From: Paracoccus nototheniae
GTDB taxonomy: Bacteria > Pseudomonadota > Alphaproteobacteria > Rhodobacterales > Rhodobacteraceae
Assembly: GCF_004335005.1 (NCBI RefSeq)
Contig: NZ_RQRT01000004.1
Location: 62,001-126,000 of the forward strand
DNA length: 64,000 nt
Direction of reading: 5' to 3'
Position numbers and translations under genes: made by a program. Below the pieces are notes generated by a model. It ran no database searches. It saw only the letters and a list, made by a program, of their open reading frames with translations, and was not told the DNA's origin. Below are positions 39,062 through 48,243 of the stretch, one piece after another (within the stretch, counting starts at the first letter, position 1; the number at the start of each line of letters is the position of its first letter).

Positions 39062-39720
39062 TGCTGATCGGCGATGTGCAGGGATGGGTCGATAATTTCA
39101 TTTCGTTTGATGATCGCTTCCTGGAGAGGATCGCGGCGGCGTGGCCGGCCTGCATGGCGGTTCTTCCCGAACAGCCAGGGGAAGATGCCATCACCATCAA
39201 CCTCGTTGATCGCCTCGCCAAGGACGTCGTGGTGCGTCGGTTGTGCCACTGGGTCGAATATCAGTTCGAGCCGTTCGGTCTTGCTGCAGACGGGTCGAAA
39301 TACAGCAAGGGCATCATCGACATCGCCGTGCTCTTCGACTGGAACCGAGAGCGATACCTGGCCTATGAGTGCAAGCGGCTCAACGTGACCAACGGCGGAA
39401 GCCGCAGTTCCTTGGCTACTGTGTACGTCACTCAGGGCATGATGCGCTTTCTCACTGAACAGTATGCTGAAGGTTTGCCTATCGGCTGCATGCTTGGCTA
39501 CGTGTTGGATGGCGACATAGCTTTTGCGAGTGCACGCGTTCAGGATGCAATTGGTGTCCACCCGCCATTGCAACTCCTAGACGGCCCCAATTCTATAGCG
39601 GCGGTCGGGACCGCCTCAAGATTTGGAACGCGTCACCGTCGATTTTCCAATTTAGAGATAGAGATACGCCACGCATTGCTGCCTCGCGTTCTGCAAACTC
39701 TTGTCAGTACAGACACGTGA
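39061..39720 (+). CDS. PD-(D/E)xK nuclease-like protein between two methyltransferases
   Basis: The 219-residue protein has YSKGIIDIAVLF with Asp87 followed by RYLAYECKRL with Glu103-x-Lys105, the spacing and strand pattern of a restriction-endonuclease fold active site. The remainder (VTQGMMRFLTEQYAEGLPIGCMLGYVLD) is typical of the helical/strand part of such folds. Its ATG shares a base with the methyltransferase stop (TGATG). It likely cleaves DNA as partner of one of the flanking methyltransferases. Confidence 0.65.
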   Translation: MLIGDVQGWVDNFISFDDRFLERIAAAWPACMAVLPEQPGEDAITINLVDRLAKDVVVRRLCHWVEYQFEPFGLAADGSKYSKGIIDIAVLFDWNRERYLAYECKRLNVTNGGSRSSLATVYVTQGMMRFLTEQYAEGLPIGCMLGYVLDGDIAFASARVQDAIGVHPPLQLLDGPNSIAAVGTASRFGTRHRRFSNLEIEIRHALLPRVLQTLVSTDT

Positions 39721-39732
39721 AGGACTAAATGC

Positions 39733-42700
39733 GTGGCCCTTACCTTATCCGAAACCATTACTATTTACTGCTCCGATACGCGGAACCTCGAGGCGCTTCC
39801 GACGTCCACAGAGACGACGTTCTACCCCGATGTCCGCACGCTCCTCACCAGCGTTCTCCGACACGAAAAGCTGCCCTTCGACGTCCGCACGGGCACGTCG
39901 GAAAAGGGAGCATCAAGCCACGACATGCCAGACTTCGTGTTGGGCGACGGTGCTCTATTCGTAGGCGTGTATGGAGAAGTGAAGCGAGCCAACACCAGTC
40001 TGCAGGACCTCGCGGTATCGACCGAACAGAAGGATCAAATCGGCCGCTATCTCGCACAAACCGGCGTGGTCTTATTATGCAATGTGCGCGGCTTTGGGCT
40101 TCTTGTCTGCGATCCGGCCTATGTTAGAGACGGTGTGACGCCGGTACCGCCAGCCCATCGCCTGCTTGAAAAAACCGTCGATCTTTGGTCGGCCGCTACC
40201 GGCGGCACCAAGGCCAAGGTTGATCCGGAAGCGATTGTCGCCCTCGTCGAAATCATCACGCGGGCAGTTACGGATCTGGCCCGCATCGCAGCGCCGGCCG
40301 ATCTCGCCAAGGTCCTCGCACGACAGGCCCGCGACGCCAAGGAAGCGCTGCCTGATGACCTTAAGCCGCTTAAGCCGCTTCTTGACGATTACCGTCAAGC
40401 TCTCGGACTCGCGTTCGACGTTGATGACGAAAAGGGTGCGCGCTTCTTCCGATCGTCGCTGGTTCAATCCGTCATCTACGCCCTGTTTGCTGCTTGGGTT
40501 CTTTGGGACAAGAAAGCGGATGATGGCGCCCAGTTCGACGTCGACGACGCGCATACGTTCCTGCCAATTCCGTTCTTGGACGCCTTGCTGCACGACATCC
40601 GCCACCCCTCTCGCATGAAGCACCTAGGACTTGAGCCTCACCTGTTGCGGGCCATCGCTACTCTGAACCGTGTAGATCGACCCCTTTTCCGGTCGCGCAT
40701 GACGTTCCCGACGATTGATGGCGAGACGTCGATCGCGGCCATCACCTATTTCTATGAACCATTTCTCGAGGCCTTTGACCCCAAACTACGTGAAGATCTG
40801 GGCGTCTGGTACACTCCACCCGAGATCGTTCGCTATCAGGTTCGCAGGGTTCATTACCTTCTAAAGACCGAGCTTGGCCGAGCCAGGGGTCTGGCCGATC
40901 CGGATGTCATCGTGCTCGATCCGTGCTGCGGCACCGGCGCTTATCTGCTCGAGGTCGCGCGGTGTATCGCTGAGGAGCTAGTCTCCGAAGGCGATGCCGA
41001 TACAGTCGGGCTTGAGCTTACAAGCGCCTTCCAGAACCGTGTCATGGGCTTCGAAATTCTGACGGCGCCGTTCGCTATCGCCCAGCTTCAGCTCTACCTC
41101 CTACTTGAGCAGCTTGGCGCCAAACCCGATCCCACACGCCGTTTGGCCGTGTTTCTGACGAATGCCCTCTCAGGATGGACGGAGCATGGCGATATCAAAC
41201 TCAACTTCCCTGAAATGCGTGAAGAGTTCGATGCCTCCCAGCAAGTGAAGCGCGACGCGCGGATCATCGTAGTGATTGGCAATCCGCCTTACGATCGGTT
41301 CACCGGCGCAGCTCAAGCGGAGGAGGCAGAGCTGGTTGCTCACTACAAAGGCATAGAGCTAGTCGAGCAGAAGACAAAAAATGGTACGGTCAAGCGGGAC
41401 GGATTCGGCCAGCCTCTGATGAAACAACGTGGCAGCAGTCAGCTCTATGAAGAATTTGGAGTTCGGAAGCAGCTCCTGGACGATCTCTATGTGCGCTTCT
41501 TTCGCCTGGCGGAAGAGCGAATCGGAGTTGCCGCAGATTACGGCGTCGTTTCTTTCATATCCAATTCGTCCTTTCTTACTGGCCGGTCGCATCCTTTAAT
41601 GCGCAGATCGCTACTTTCTAGTTTTCACGCCGTCTGGGTCGATAATCTGAACGGCGACAAATATCGCACCGGCAAGATGATTCCGAAGGACCTGTCCGGT
41701 GCCGGCACGCGTGGCGACAGCGTCTTCACAACCGAAATGGATCCGCGTGGCATCCAACCCGGTACGGCGATAACCACTTGGATCAAGCGAATAGGAGTAG
41801 CTTCTTCTCCAAGCGCAACAGAGGTCAATTATCGAGATTTCTGGGGGCCAGCATCGACAAAGCGTCAGGAGCTGATCGCCAGCCTTCCTAGCGGGACCCC
41901 CACTGAAATTGGAAATTCTCCCGTCTACAAAGGCGTCCAACCGACCGCCGAAGGACGTTGGCGACTGGCGCCTCGCTTCGTAGAAGCAGGATTTGAGGCC
42001 TGGGTAGCCCTCGATGAGTTTTTCTTAGCTAATTTCCAGGCGGTTAATCCCAGCAGAGGCCTGGAGGGTACCGTTGTGGACACATCGGAAGCCGATCTAA
42101 TCGCACGGATGAAAACTTATTTTTCGGCTGACGACTTCTCGGAGGTAGCCACTGCCCACCCTGGTTTTGCAATCAGCCGTGCGAACTATGATCCGCCGAA
42201 AGTATGGTCGGAAATGCGCCAGATTGGCTATGAGGAAAAGCGCATCCGTCCATATCTGACTTTCCCACTTGATCGTCGGTGGATCTACTATTCGGATCAT
42301 CCTCATCTCTTAGATCGGCATAGTCCCGATTTCTCGAAGAGTAAGGATGGAAATGAATTTCTGATCACCGTTCCGGAACCTCGAAAGGCCAGTGAAACTT
42401 CGCCGGTTTATTCGACGACGCTGGTTGGTCTCCACGTCCACGAACGGGGGTCGGTAGTTTTTCCGCGAGAGATCGTTAGCGACGACCTGCTGGCAAACCG
42501 AGAAGCAAACATCGCGGAACCGGCTTGGCGGGTCCTGCGCGCACATTTCGATTTAAAAGGGGATCGCACGGGCGACGACGCTAGGGCATTCGTGGGCAAA
42601 ATCCTTCGATCAGCCTTCGCGCTGCTACACGCTCCGAGCTACCAGGCTGAGAACAAAAGCGCCCTCTCAAGCGACTGGGCCCATCTTCCAATCCCGAAGG

Positions 42701-43260
42701 ACGCGGGACTCCTGAATAAGCTGGCCGCTGCTGGTGAGCAAGTCGCCCAACTGCTTGACGCTAATCGCGACGCTCGTAGCGTCATCGATACCGTGCTGAC
42801 AAAAGAACGAGCCAAGCATCTTGCCCAATTTCGCCGCGAGGATGGAAAGGTCATCAACGCAGATGACCTAATCGTTACCGTAACATACTGGGGCGGCGGC
42901 AAGGGTAAATGGATTCCAAGGCCGTTTACAGACGATGAGATGCCCAGCCCAACCAGCGCTGACGCATGGGGTGAACGTACTGGTGACCTATTCATCAACG
43001 GCCAAGCCCACTTCAGCCACGTACCGGAAGCCGTCTGGCAGTATCAGCTTGGCGGATATCCGGTGCTCAAAAAATGGCTCGGCTATCGTCAGTCCGATCG
43101 GCGCGATGGGAAACCGCTGACCGATGATGAGCGGCGTTGGCTGCGCCAAATGGTCCAACGTATTGCCGCGTTGCTCGCGCTGGGGCCGACGCTTGATGCG
43201 CTTTATCAGGAGGCGTCAGCCAATAGTTTCACCGCCACACAACTCAACGTCCGAACGTGA
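39733..43260 (+). CDS. Nuclease-methyltransferase fusion (type ISP/IIG-like restriction enzyme)
   Basis: The 1175-residue protein begins with a possible PD-(D/E)xK site: HDMPDFVLGDG with Asp67 and VYGEVKRAN with Glu82-x-Lys84. A methyltransferase core follows: GVWYTPPEIVRYQVRRVHYLL, motif I LDPCCGTGAYLLE (about 395-407) and motif IV IGNPPYDRF (about 515-523). The C-terminal half has VFTTEMDPRGIQPGTAITTWIK and resembles the target recognition part of type ISP single-chain restriction enzymes, but no SF2 helicase domain is visible between nuclease and methyltransferase. Translation starts at a GTG with AAGGA upstream. The gene ends 64 bases before the convergent helicase gene. Confidence 0.78.
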   Translation: MALTLSETITIYCSDTRNLEALPTSTETTFYPDVRTLLTSVLRHEKLPFDVRTGTSEKGASSHDMPDFVLGDGALFVGVYGEVKRANTSLQDLAVSTEQKDQIGRYLAQTGVVLLCNVRGFGLLVCDPAYVRDGVTPVPPAHRLLEKTVDLWSAATGGTKAKVDPEAIVALVEIITRAVTDLARIAAPADLAKVLARQARDAKEALPDDLKPLKPLLDDYRQALGLAFDVDDEKGARFFRSSLVQSVIYALFAAWVLWDKKADDGAQFDVDDAHTFLPIPFLDALLHDIRHPSRMKHLGLEPHLLRAIATLNRVDRPLFRSRMTFPTIDGETSIAAITYFYEPFLEAFDPKLREDLGVWYTPPEIVRYQVRRVHYLLKTELGRARGLADPDVIVLDPCCGTGAYLLEVARCIAEELVSEGDADTVGLELTSAFQNRVMGFEILTAPFAIAQLQLYLLLEQLGAKPDPTRRLAVFLTNALSGWTEHGDIKLNFPEMREEFDASQQVKRDARIIVVIGNPPYDRFTGAAQAEEAELVAHYKGIELVEQKTKNGTVKRDGFGQPLMKQRGSSQLYEEFGVRKQLLDDLYVRFFRLAEERIGVAADYGVVSFISNSSFLTGRSHPLMRRSLLSSFHAVWVDNLNGDKYRTGKMIPKDLSGAGTRGDSVFTTEMDPRGIQPGTAITTWIKRIGVASSPSATEVNYRDFWGPASTKRQELIASLPSGTPTEIGNSPVYKGVQPTAEGRWRLAPRFVEAGFEAWVALDEFFLANFQAVNPSRGLEGTVVDTSEADLIARMKTYFSADDFSEVATAHPGFAISRANYDPPKVWSEMRQIGYEEKRIRPYLTFPLDRRWIYYSDHPHLLDRHSPDFSKSKDGNEFLITVPEPRKASETSPVYSTTLVGLHVHERGSVVFPREIVSDDLLANREANIAEPAWRVLRAHFDLKGDRTGDDARAFVGKILRSAFALLHAPSYQAENKSALSSDWAHLPIPKDAGLLNKLAAAGEQVAQLLDANRDARSVIDTVLTKERAKHLAQFRREDGKVINADDLIVTVTYWGGGKGKWIPRPFTDDEMPSPTSADAWGERTGDLFINGQAHFSHVPEAVWQYQLGGYPVLKKWLGYRQSDRRDGKPLTDDERRWLRQMVQRIAALLALGPTLDALYQEASANSFTATQLNVRT

Positions 43261-43324
43261 GGTCGGAACCGGCCAAGCCTGCGACGTGAGCCTTGAAAGA
43301 TGAAGAGGGAAGCCGTCAGTCCCG

Positions 43325-46300
43325 TTAGACGACAGCTTCCACAGCCGGGCGATTCCTATCCAGTTCTTCCAGCGTGGGTGGCATCGTCGATCGAAGCCCC
43401 ATGGCGGACAGGTCTAGAACGAGGGGCTGCAGGAGCGCACGAGTCGCCTCACCCCCGCGTGACAGCACGTCGATAAAGTCCTCCTGATTGGGCTGGCCGA
43501 GCGCCAGTCGATAGATCATGCGCTGTTCGCGAAGTTGAGCGAAGCGCGCCACATCCCGGCCGAAAGGTCGCTCAAAAACGTGCCGGGTGATTTCCGCCTT
43601 TTCGAGCACCCACCAAGGACGGAGGCCGCTGGTATCGCCGAAACGCTCGGCATGACGTTGCAAGCATTGCCACGGCGAGCCCTCTGCGGCGGTGACGTCT
43701 CTCAGCACATCGTCGCGCAACATCACGGAGAGCCGGCGCCTGACGGCCAATCCAGCATAGCGCTGGATGCGACCCTCGCGCTGTTCAAGGTCAAGAGGGT
43801 TCGACGAGAGGTCCCAGTGGACCACATGCGAACACCAAGGATGGAAATCCAACCCTTCTTGGCCGACAGACGTCGTGGCCAGCACATGCGGCCAAAAGGG
43901 CGTATTGAAGCCTCGGCGAATCTCATCGGGTCGCGCTGGAGCGGTCTCCACGACGCCGCCTTCCATTTTGACGGCGGGCTCGGCCTCGGCATCCCCGAAC
44001 GGTACGGCTACGTGGCAGCGCACTGATATCTTGTGCGGCTGACCGCCAATTCCGTGGAAGCTGAAGCTACCGGCGCGCAGTCCGAGCGATGACGCCAAAT
44101 CCTTGGCGAGACCCACAACGCCTTCAGGCAGATTCTGCGCGCGCAGCCAGAAATGCTCGTCCAGGACGCTTTCAAAGCCGCCATCCACGACCGCGCCCAT
44201 GACCTGTTCGACCGCAGTCTTGCCCGGCAACGAAGACAGTATCACCGGGTTGTCGAGATAGGGGCGCAGCCTCTGCCAACTGAGCTGGACCAAGCTGGGA
44301 TAGCGGGTCGAATCCAGGATCGTCGAATCATGCCGGAGCAATGCCCGGCCAAGCGCCACACCCGGCGCTCCGATCGCATAGTCGACGAGGTCCTCAAGTT
44401 CGATCGGGGAAAGCCTCTCGATCGGCTGTACCTGCCGCCACTTCTGGACGGCAGAACGAGCGGCGCGATCATCGCCGATTGCACTGCTCCAACCAGCGGC
44501 TGACTGTTCCGCCATACCGGCGCGTCGTTCAATCGCGGCTATGACCTGTCCAATGGATCGATGCCGACGCCGGGCCTTCGAGGTGTCCCGTTCGACAATC
44601 CCTTTGGGCAGGGCCGAGAGGATCTGTCGCCGCACCAGCTTACGAATGACGCTGAGCGGCTCACCCGCTTTCACAAGCGGGTTGGTGTGACGGATCAACC
44701 ATGGTGACGGATGGAACACGGCCATGACCGGGCCCGGAACCGCCGCTAATTTGAAGCGCCGTCGCCTATAAGCCTTCTCATAACCGCCTTTGTTCTTCGG
44801 AAGACAATGCGCTTCGACGCCAAAGCTCAGAAGCGCGGCAACGCTTGGCGGCGTTGCGCGAAAGCGACTGAACATCAAGAGTTTGGGGTCGGCCTCTCCG
44901 CTTTTCCAGCCTCCGCCGAGTGACCACCACGGCAGGGATGGCGCGACCCACGGCAACGACAGGAGCTTGGGCGGAGCGACGCCGCTGAGTGCCCGGAGCT
45001 TCGCATCCGGCCAGGCCACGGGCGCGCTGAGTTTGTTCCGGCGCTCGCGCGTCATCCGTATGAGTTTGGGCGCGGCCTTGATCTTTGCGCGCTTCCACGC
45101 CGCATATCGCGGGCCCAGGGATTGGGCCGGCAACGGAACCGACGACCAATAGGGCAGCGCCTCATAGCGCACATCTTCAGTGAAGCTGTCCACCAGATGC
45201 CGATAGACCTGAAAATCCTCGGGCTCAGGATCTGCGTTGAGGAATTGTGTTCCGGCCAGCGGATCGGTCGACCCCACGCTGTCCCGCTCTGTTCGCGACA
45301 TCACAGGGGTCAGCAGGCTACGGAGTTCGTCTCTGAGCTTGGCAGCCTCGGCCACGTCGTGCGCTAGGTCGGGGCGGCTGGCATCGGCATTTGCCGCGAT
45401 GTCACGCAACTTGTCGCCGAAACCGGAAAAGAGCGTCTTTGCGCGTTCACGAACCCCCCGGCCCGCAAGGAATTCGATCAGTTCGAGGAGCTCGGCGTGA
45501 GCGAGCGCACCCTTGGCCTCCTCCCACCGAGTGCTCAAAAGTCGGTAAGGCGTGGCGCTAAGCAACAAAATTGCAGGCGGAACGGTCGAGCCTGCTGGCT
45601 CGAGAAGCGCCTTCAAAAGCGGATCGGCGTCTTTCTCTTCCAGAATCTGGCGGTAGCGCTGGAACTCGTCGAGAATAACAAGATCGGGCGGCTGATGGCG
45701 CAGTGTCGCCAGCGCTAGCGCGCGACGGAGATGGCCAACGAAGGTGGTCGGCTTCAGCGGCTTGATCTTCTTCTCGGCGTCACCCAGCACCGCGAGCTCC
45801 AGTTTCGCGCGCACCGGCTCGCCAAACTCCGCCGCAAGGGCTTCGCGAAACCGCTGTGTGAGGTGGGCGGGCGAAGTCGCGAATTTCGTCTCAGCGTCCT
45901 TGACAGTCCAGTCCCAGGACCCCCGCGCACTCAGCCGCAGGATGTCCGGATCAAGATCCCGTGCGAATGCGGGATAGGCCCGCTCGAGCAACACTTTCAG
46001 GAACGCGCGTTCTTCTTTGCGTCCGCCCGTTAGACGCGCGCGCGCGCCGGGAAAGGAAGTCGCAGGGGTCAGCGCATAGATCAAAACCGGGCTGTCTGGT
46101 CGCTTCGCGACCGCGATCAACGAAAGCCTATCCGGCGTTTTGGTTGCCTTTTCCAAGGGCCCATCGTCCAGGAAACCTACGACACGGCCTTTGTTCTGAT
46201 GGGACACCGCGTGGCCGTTGGCGACGTAATAGATCACCAAAGGCCGGTGGCCATCGTCGGCCATGCGGCGCGCCACTTCCTTTGCAACGACGGTCTTGCC

Positions 46301-46408
46301 CAGACCAACCTCATCGGCCACCAGAAAGCGCCGCCGCCCCGTCTGGTTCGCGAAAGCCAATAGCGCCGCATCGACCGCTGCTTCCTGAAACGGTTTGGGT
46401 TCGCTCAC
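43325..46408 (-). CDS. SF2 helicase (DEAD/SNF2-like), defence-associated
   Basis: The 1027-residue protein has motif I VADEVGLGKTVVAKE (GLGKT at 35-39), motif II LVILDEFQ (DEFQ at 247-250), motif III LLSATPYRL (about 283-290), and late motifs V/VI TTSVGQEGLDFHPWCSHVVHWDLSSNPLDLEQREGRIQRY split over about residues 860-910. This is the SNF2/DISARM-like SF2 layout with a large insertion between the two RecA lobes. It is last in the leftward operon; its ATG overlaps the PLD gene stop (ATGA). It likely translocates on or remodels invading DNA for the nuclease components. Confidence 0.85.
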   Translation of the reverse strand: MSEPKPFQEAAVDAALLAFANQTGRRRFLVADEVGLGKTVVAKEVARRMADDGHRPLVIYYVANGHAVSHQNKGRVVGFLDDGPLEKATKTPDRLSLIAVAKRPDSPVLIYALTPATSFPGARARLTGGRKEERAFLKVLLERAYPAFARDLDPDILRLSARGSWDWTVKDAETKFATSPAHLTQRFREALAAEFGEPVRAKLELAVLGDAEKKIKPLKPTTFVGHLRRALALATLRHQPPDLVILDEFQRYRQILEEKDADPLLKALLEPAGSTVPPAILLLSATPYRLLSTRWEEAKGALAHAELLELIEFLAGRGVRERAKTLFSGFGDKLRDIAANADASRPDLAHDVAEAAKLRDELRSLLTPVMSRTERDSVGSTDPLAGTQFLNADPEPEDFQVYRHLVDSFTEDVRYEALPYWSSVPLPAQSLGPRYAAWKRAKIKAAPKLIRMTRERRNKLSAPVAWPDAKLRALSGVAPPKLLSLPWVAPSLPWWSLGGGWKSGEADPKLLMFSRFRATPPSVAALLSFGVEAHCLPKNKGGYEKAYRRRRFKLAAVPGPVMAVFHPSPWLIRHTNPLVKAGEPLSVIRKLVRRQILSALPKGIVERDTSKARRRHRSIGQVIAAIERRAGMAEQSAAGWSSAIGDDRAARSAVQKWRQVQPIERLSPIELEDLVDYAIGAPGVALGRALLRHDSTILDSTRYPSLVQLSWQRLRPYLDNPVILSSLPGKTAVEQVMGAVVDGGFESVLDEHFWLRAQNLPEGVVGLAKDLASSLGLRAGSFSFHGIGGQPHKISVRCHVAVPFGDAEAEPAVKMEGGVVETAPARPDEIRRGFNTPFWPHVLATTSVGQEGLDFHPWCSHVVHWDLSSNPLDLEQREGRIQRYAGLAVRRRLSVMLRDDVLRDVTAAEGSPWQCLQRHAERFGDTSGLRPWWVLEKAEITRHVFERPFGRDVARFAQLREQRMIYRLALGQPNQEDFIDVLSRGGEATRALLQPLVLDLSAMGLRSTMPPTLEELDRNRPAVEAVV

Positions 46409-48243
46409 GGATGCGTGCCCCTGATGTTAGCGCCCAGACCGATCCGAAGCTTGCTCCACAGATCATTGAAGCGCCTCAGCATCGCCGCCGTCTGCGGATC
46501 TTCCTGGGCTGCCTGTTCAAGCACGGCCGGCAGGTAATCAGAGACTCTTCGCTCGATCTCGCGGAAATTGTCCCGGTCGCGCGCCCACGCCGCCAACATC
46601 TCTTCCAGCGTCGGCAGGGAGAGATCGAGCGCTGGATTTGCTCCCAGGCCTTTCCGGTTTAACTGCTTTTCATCCGTCCAATCGCCTTCGCTGAGCCGAC
46701 CGTCATCGGCCAGCAGGCCGGCCACCCAGAGAAGGAATCCTCTGGCCCCGAGAAACCGCACGAAGGCCGCGCGGTCGCGATCCTCTCCGAACGGCGGTTC
46801 GGCCGGTGCCCGTTGCAACCACGAGAGCCCCTTGTCACCGCGACTGACGCGTAAACGCACAAACTCACTGCGCTCAGCGGGAACCACAGTCCCCAACCTC
46901 ACCTCATCTTGCTGTGCGGGCCAGATAATAAGCTCGCCATGAAGTGCCCCGACTTCCAGCACGATATCGGGTTCGTCCGGATGCGGGCCGCCCGGATAGA
47001 GATCTGAGCGATGGGTAAGAGACGCCTCATCTCCGTCGATCCCGAGCGTCGCGGCCCAACGCGCCGCCACCTGCGCCCGTGCCCGTTCGAGCGCCTCTTC
47101 CTCCAGCAGCGCCGCATCGGGCGCATACTCTGTATCCGGCGCTTGAACGAGCCGGGCCGATCCCAAGAGCGCCTTCAGGCCTTTTTCAACTACGTCCGTG
47201 ATGAGCAGCTCGGCTGTCACCTCGACGTTGCGTCCAGTCCAAGCGCGCATGGTGGCGTTCGCGCTTCCCAACCACAGTGTCCGCTTGCGACCGGCGCGAA
47301 TGAACAACAGTTTTGCGTGAAGGCCCCGGCCGATCTGTTCTTCCTCGTCACCATCGGTCGCGGAAGCCAAGGAGACAGATTCAGCCTCGGGATCACCAAC
47401 GGGATAATCTGGTGCGTCCAGCGCCAGCAAATCATCGAACGCCGCCAGCGACGGTCCGACCCGCTCGATCTCGCGCATCGTCGTCAGCAGCACGCGCCGC
47501 ACTGGTTTCCCGCCCTTTGGCGTTTGACGCGCCAAGAAAGTTTTGTCGATGAAGGGGCTCACGATCACGACTTCATCGGTTCCGGTTGGCGGGATGGGCG
47601 CGATCTGGCCTCCATTGCCCGCCGACCAGTGGATCCGTTCTACGCGGACACCCGCCGGCGCTCGCCACGCCACCTTCGCAATCGTCGTTGCAAGGGCAGC
47701 CGAGCGCACGCCCTTGAGTGCGGCCCGGTCAGCCAACGCACGCGCCAGTTCGTCTGCCCCAGGAATCGGAGAACCGCCCTTCGCCCCCGAGGTGAGCAGG
47801 AGCCCGATGTCGCGATTGACGCACTCTGTGAGATTCCGGCTCCCGATCCATAAGCGCCAGCCGATGTCGCCTTCCTCACTGCGTGTTCGGACCAATGCGG
47901 CCTTGGGATGCCAACTGTGCGTCGCTTCGTCGAAATCCACTTCGCGGACGAACTGGTCCAGCACCGCCGCAATGCGCGGTGTCCGCCGCATCTTCGCAAG
48001 ACGCCCGCGCTGAATGATGATCCGCACCTTACCCCGCAACTGCTCGACCGCGTCGGCGAAGTCGGACGGGCTGCCACGACCCGCATCGCTGTCCTTACCC
48101 GCCAGGGCGAGCAAGGTTGCACCGATCGTCCCTAGATCTGCCGAGTAGGACGCGAGCAGGGCCAGATCCACGCTTTCATCGGGACCGGGTCGCAAGCCCT
48201 CCAGGAATGAGAGGGCTGGCCAGTTCTCGACCTCGCCGCTCAT
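46405..48243 (-). CDS. Phospholipase D-like protein with two HxK motifs
   Basis: The 612-residue protein has two PLD active-site repeats: HPKAALV (His112, Lys114) followed by WIGSRNLTE, and HAKLLFI (His309, Lys311) followed by LGSANATMRAW. The pair would form one catalytic site, as in PLD-family nucleases. A C-terminal ~200-residue region is helical and unassigned. The start at 48243 overlaps the DUF6361 stop by ATGA. DISARM DrmC is also a PLD protein, but this one is longer. A nuclease or DNA-binding role with the helicase is inferred. Confidence 0.82.
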   Translation of the reverse strand: MSGEVENWPALSFLEGLRPGPDESVDLALLASYSADLGTIGATLLALAGKDSDAGRGSPSDFADAVEQLRGKVRIIIQRGRLAKMRRTPRIAAVLDQFVREVDFDEATHSWHPKAALVRTRSEEGDIGWRLWIGSRNLTECVNRDIGLLLTSGAKGGSPIPGADELARALADRAALKGVRSAALATTIAKVAWRAPAGVRVERIHWSAGNGGQIAPIPPTGTDEVVIVSPFIDKTFLARQTPKGGKPVRRVLLTTMREIERVGPSLAAFDDLLALDAPDYPVGDPEAESVSLASATDGDEEEQIGRGLHAKLLFIRAGRKRTLWLGSANATMRAWTGRNVEVTAELLITDVVEKGLKALLGSARLVQAPDTEYAPDAALLEEEALERARAQVAARWAATLGIDGDEASLTHRSDLYPGGPHPDEPDIVLEVGALHGELIIWPAQQDEVRLGTVVPAERSEFVRLRVSRGDKGLSWLQRAPAEPPFGEDRDRAAFVRFLGARGFLLWVAGLLADDGRLSEGDWTDEKQLNRKGLGANPALDLSLPTLEEMLAAWARDRDNFREIERRVSDYLPAVLEQAAQEDPQTAAMLRRFNDLWSKLRIGLGANIRGTHP

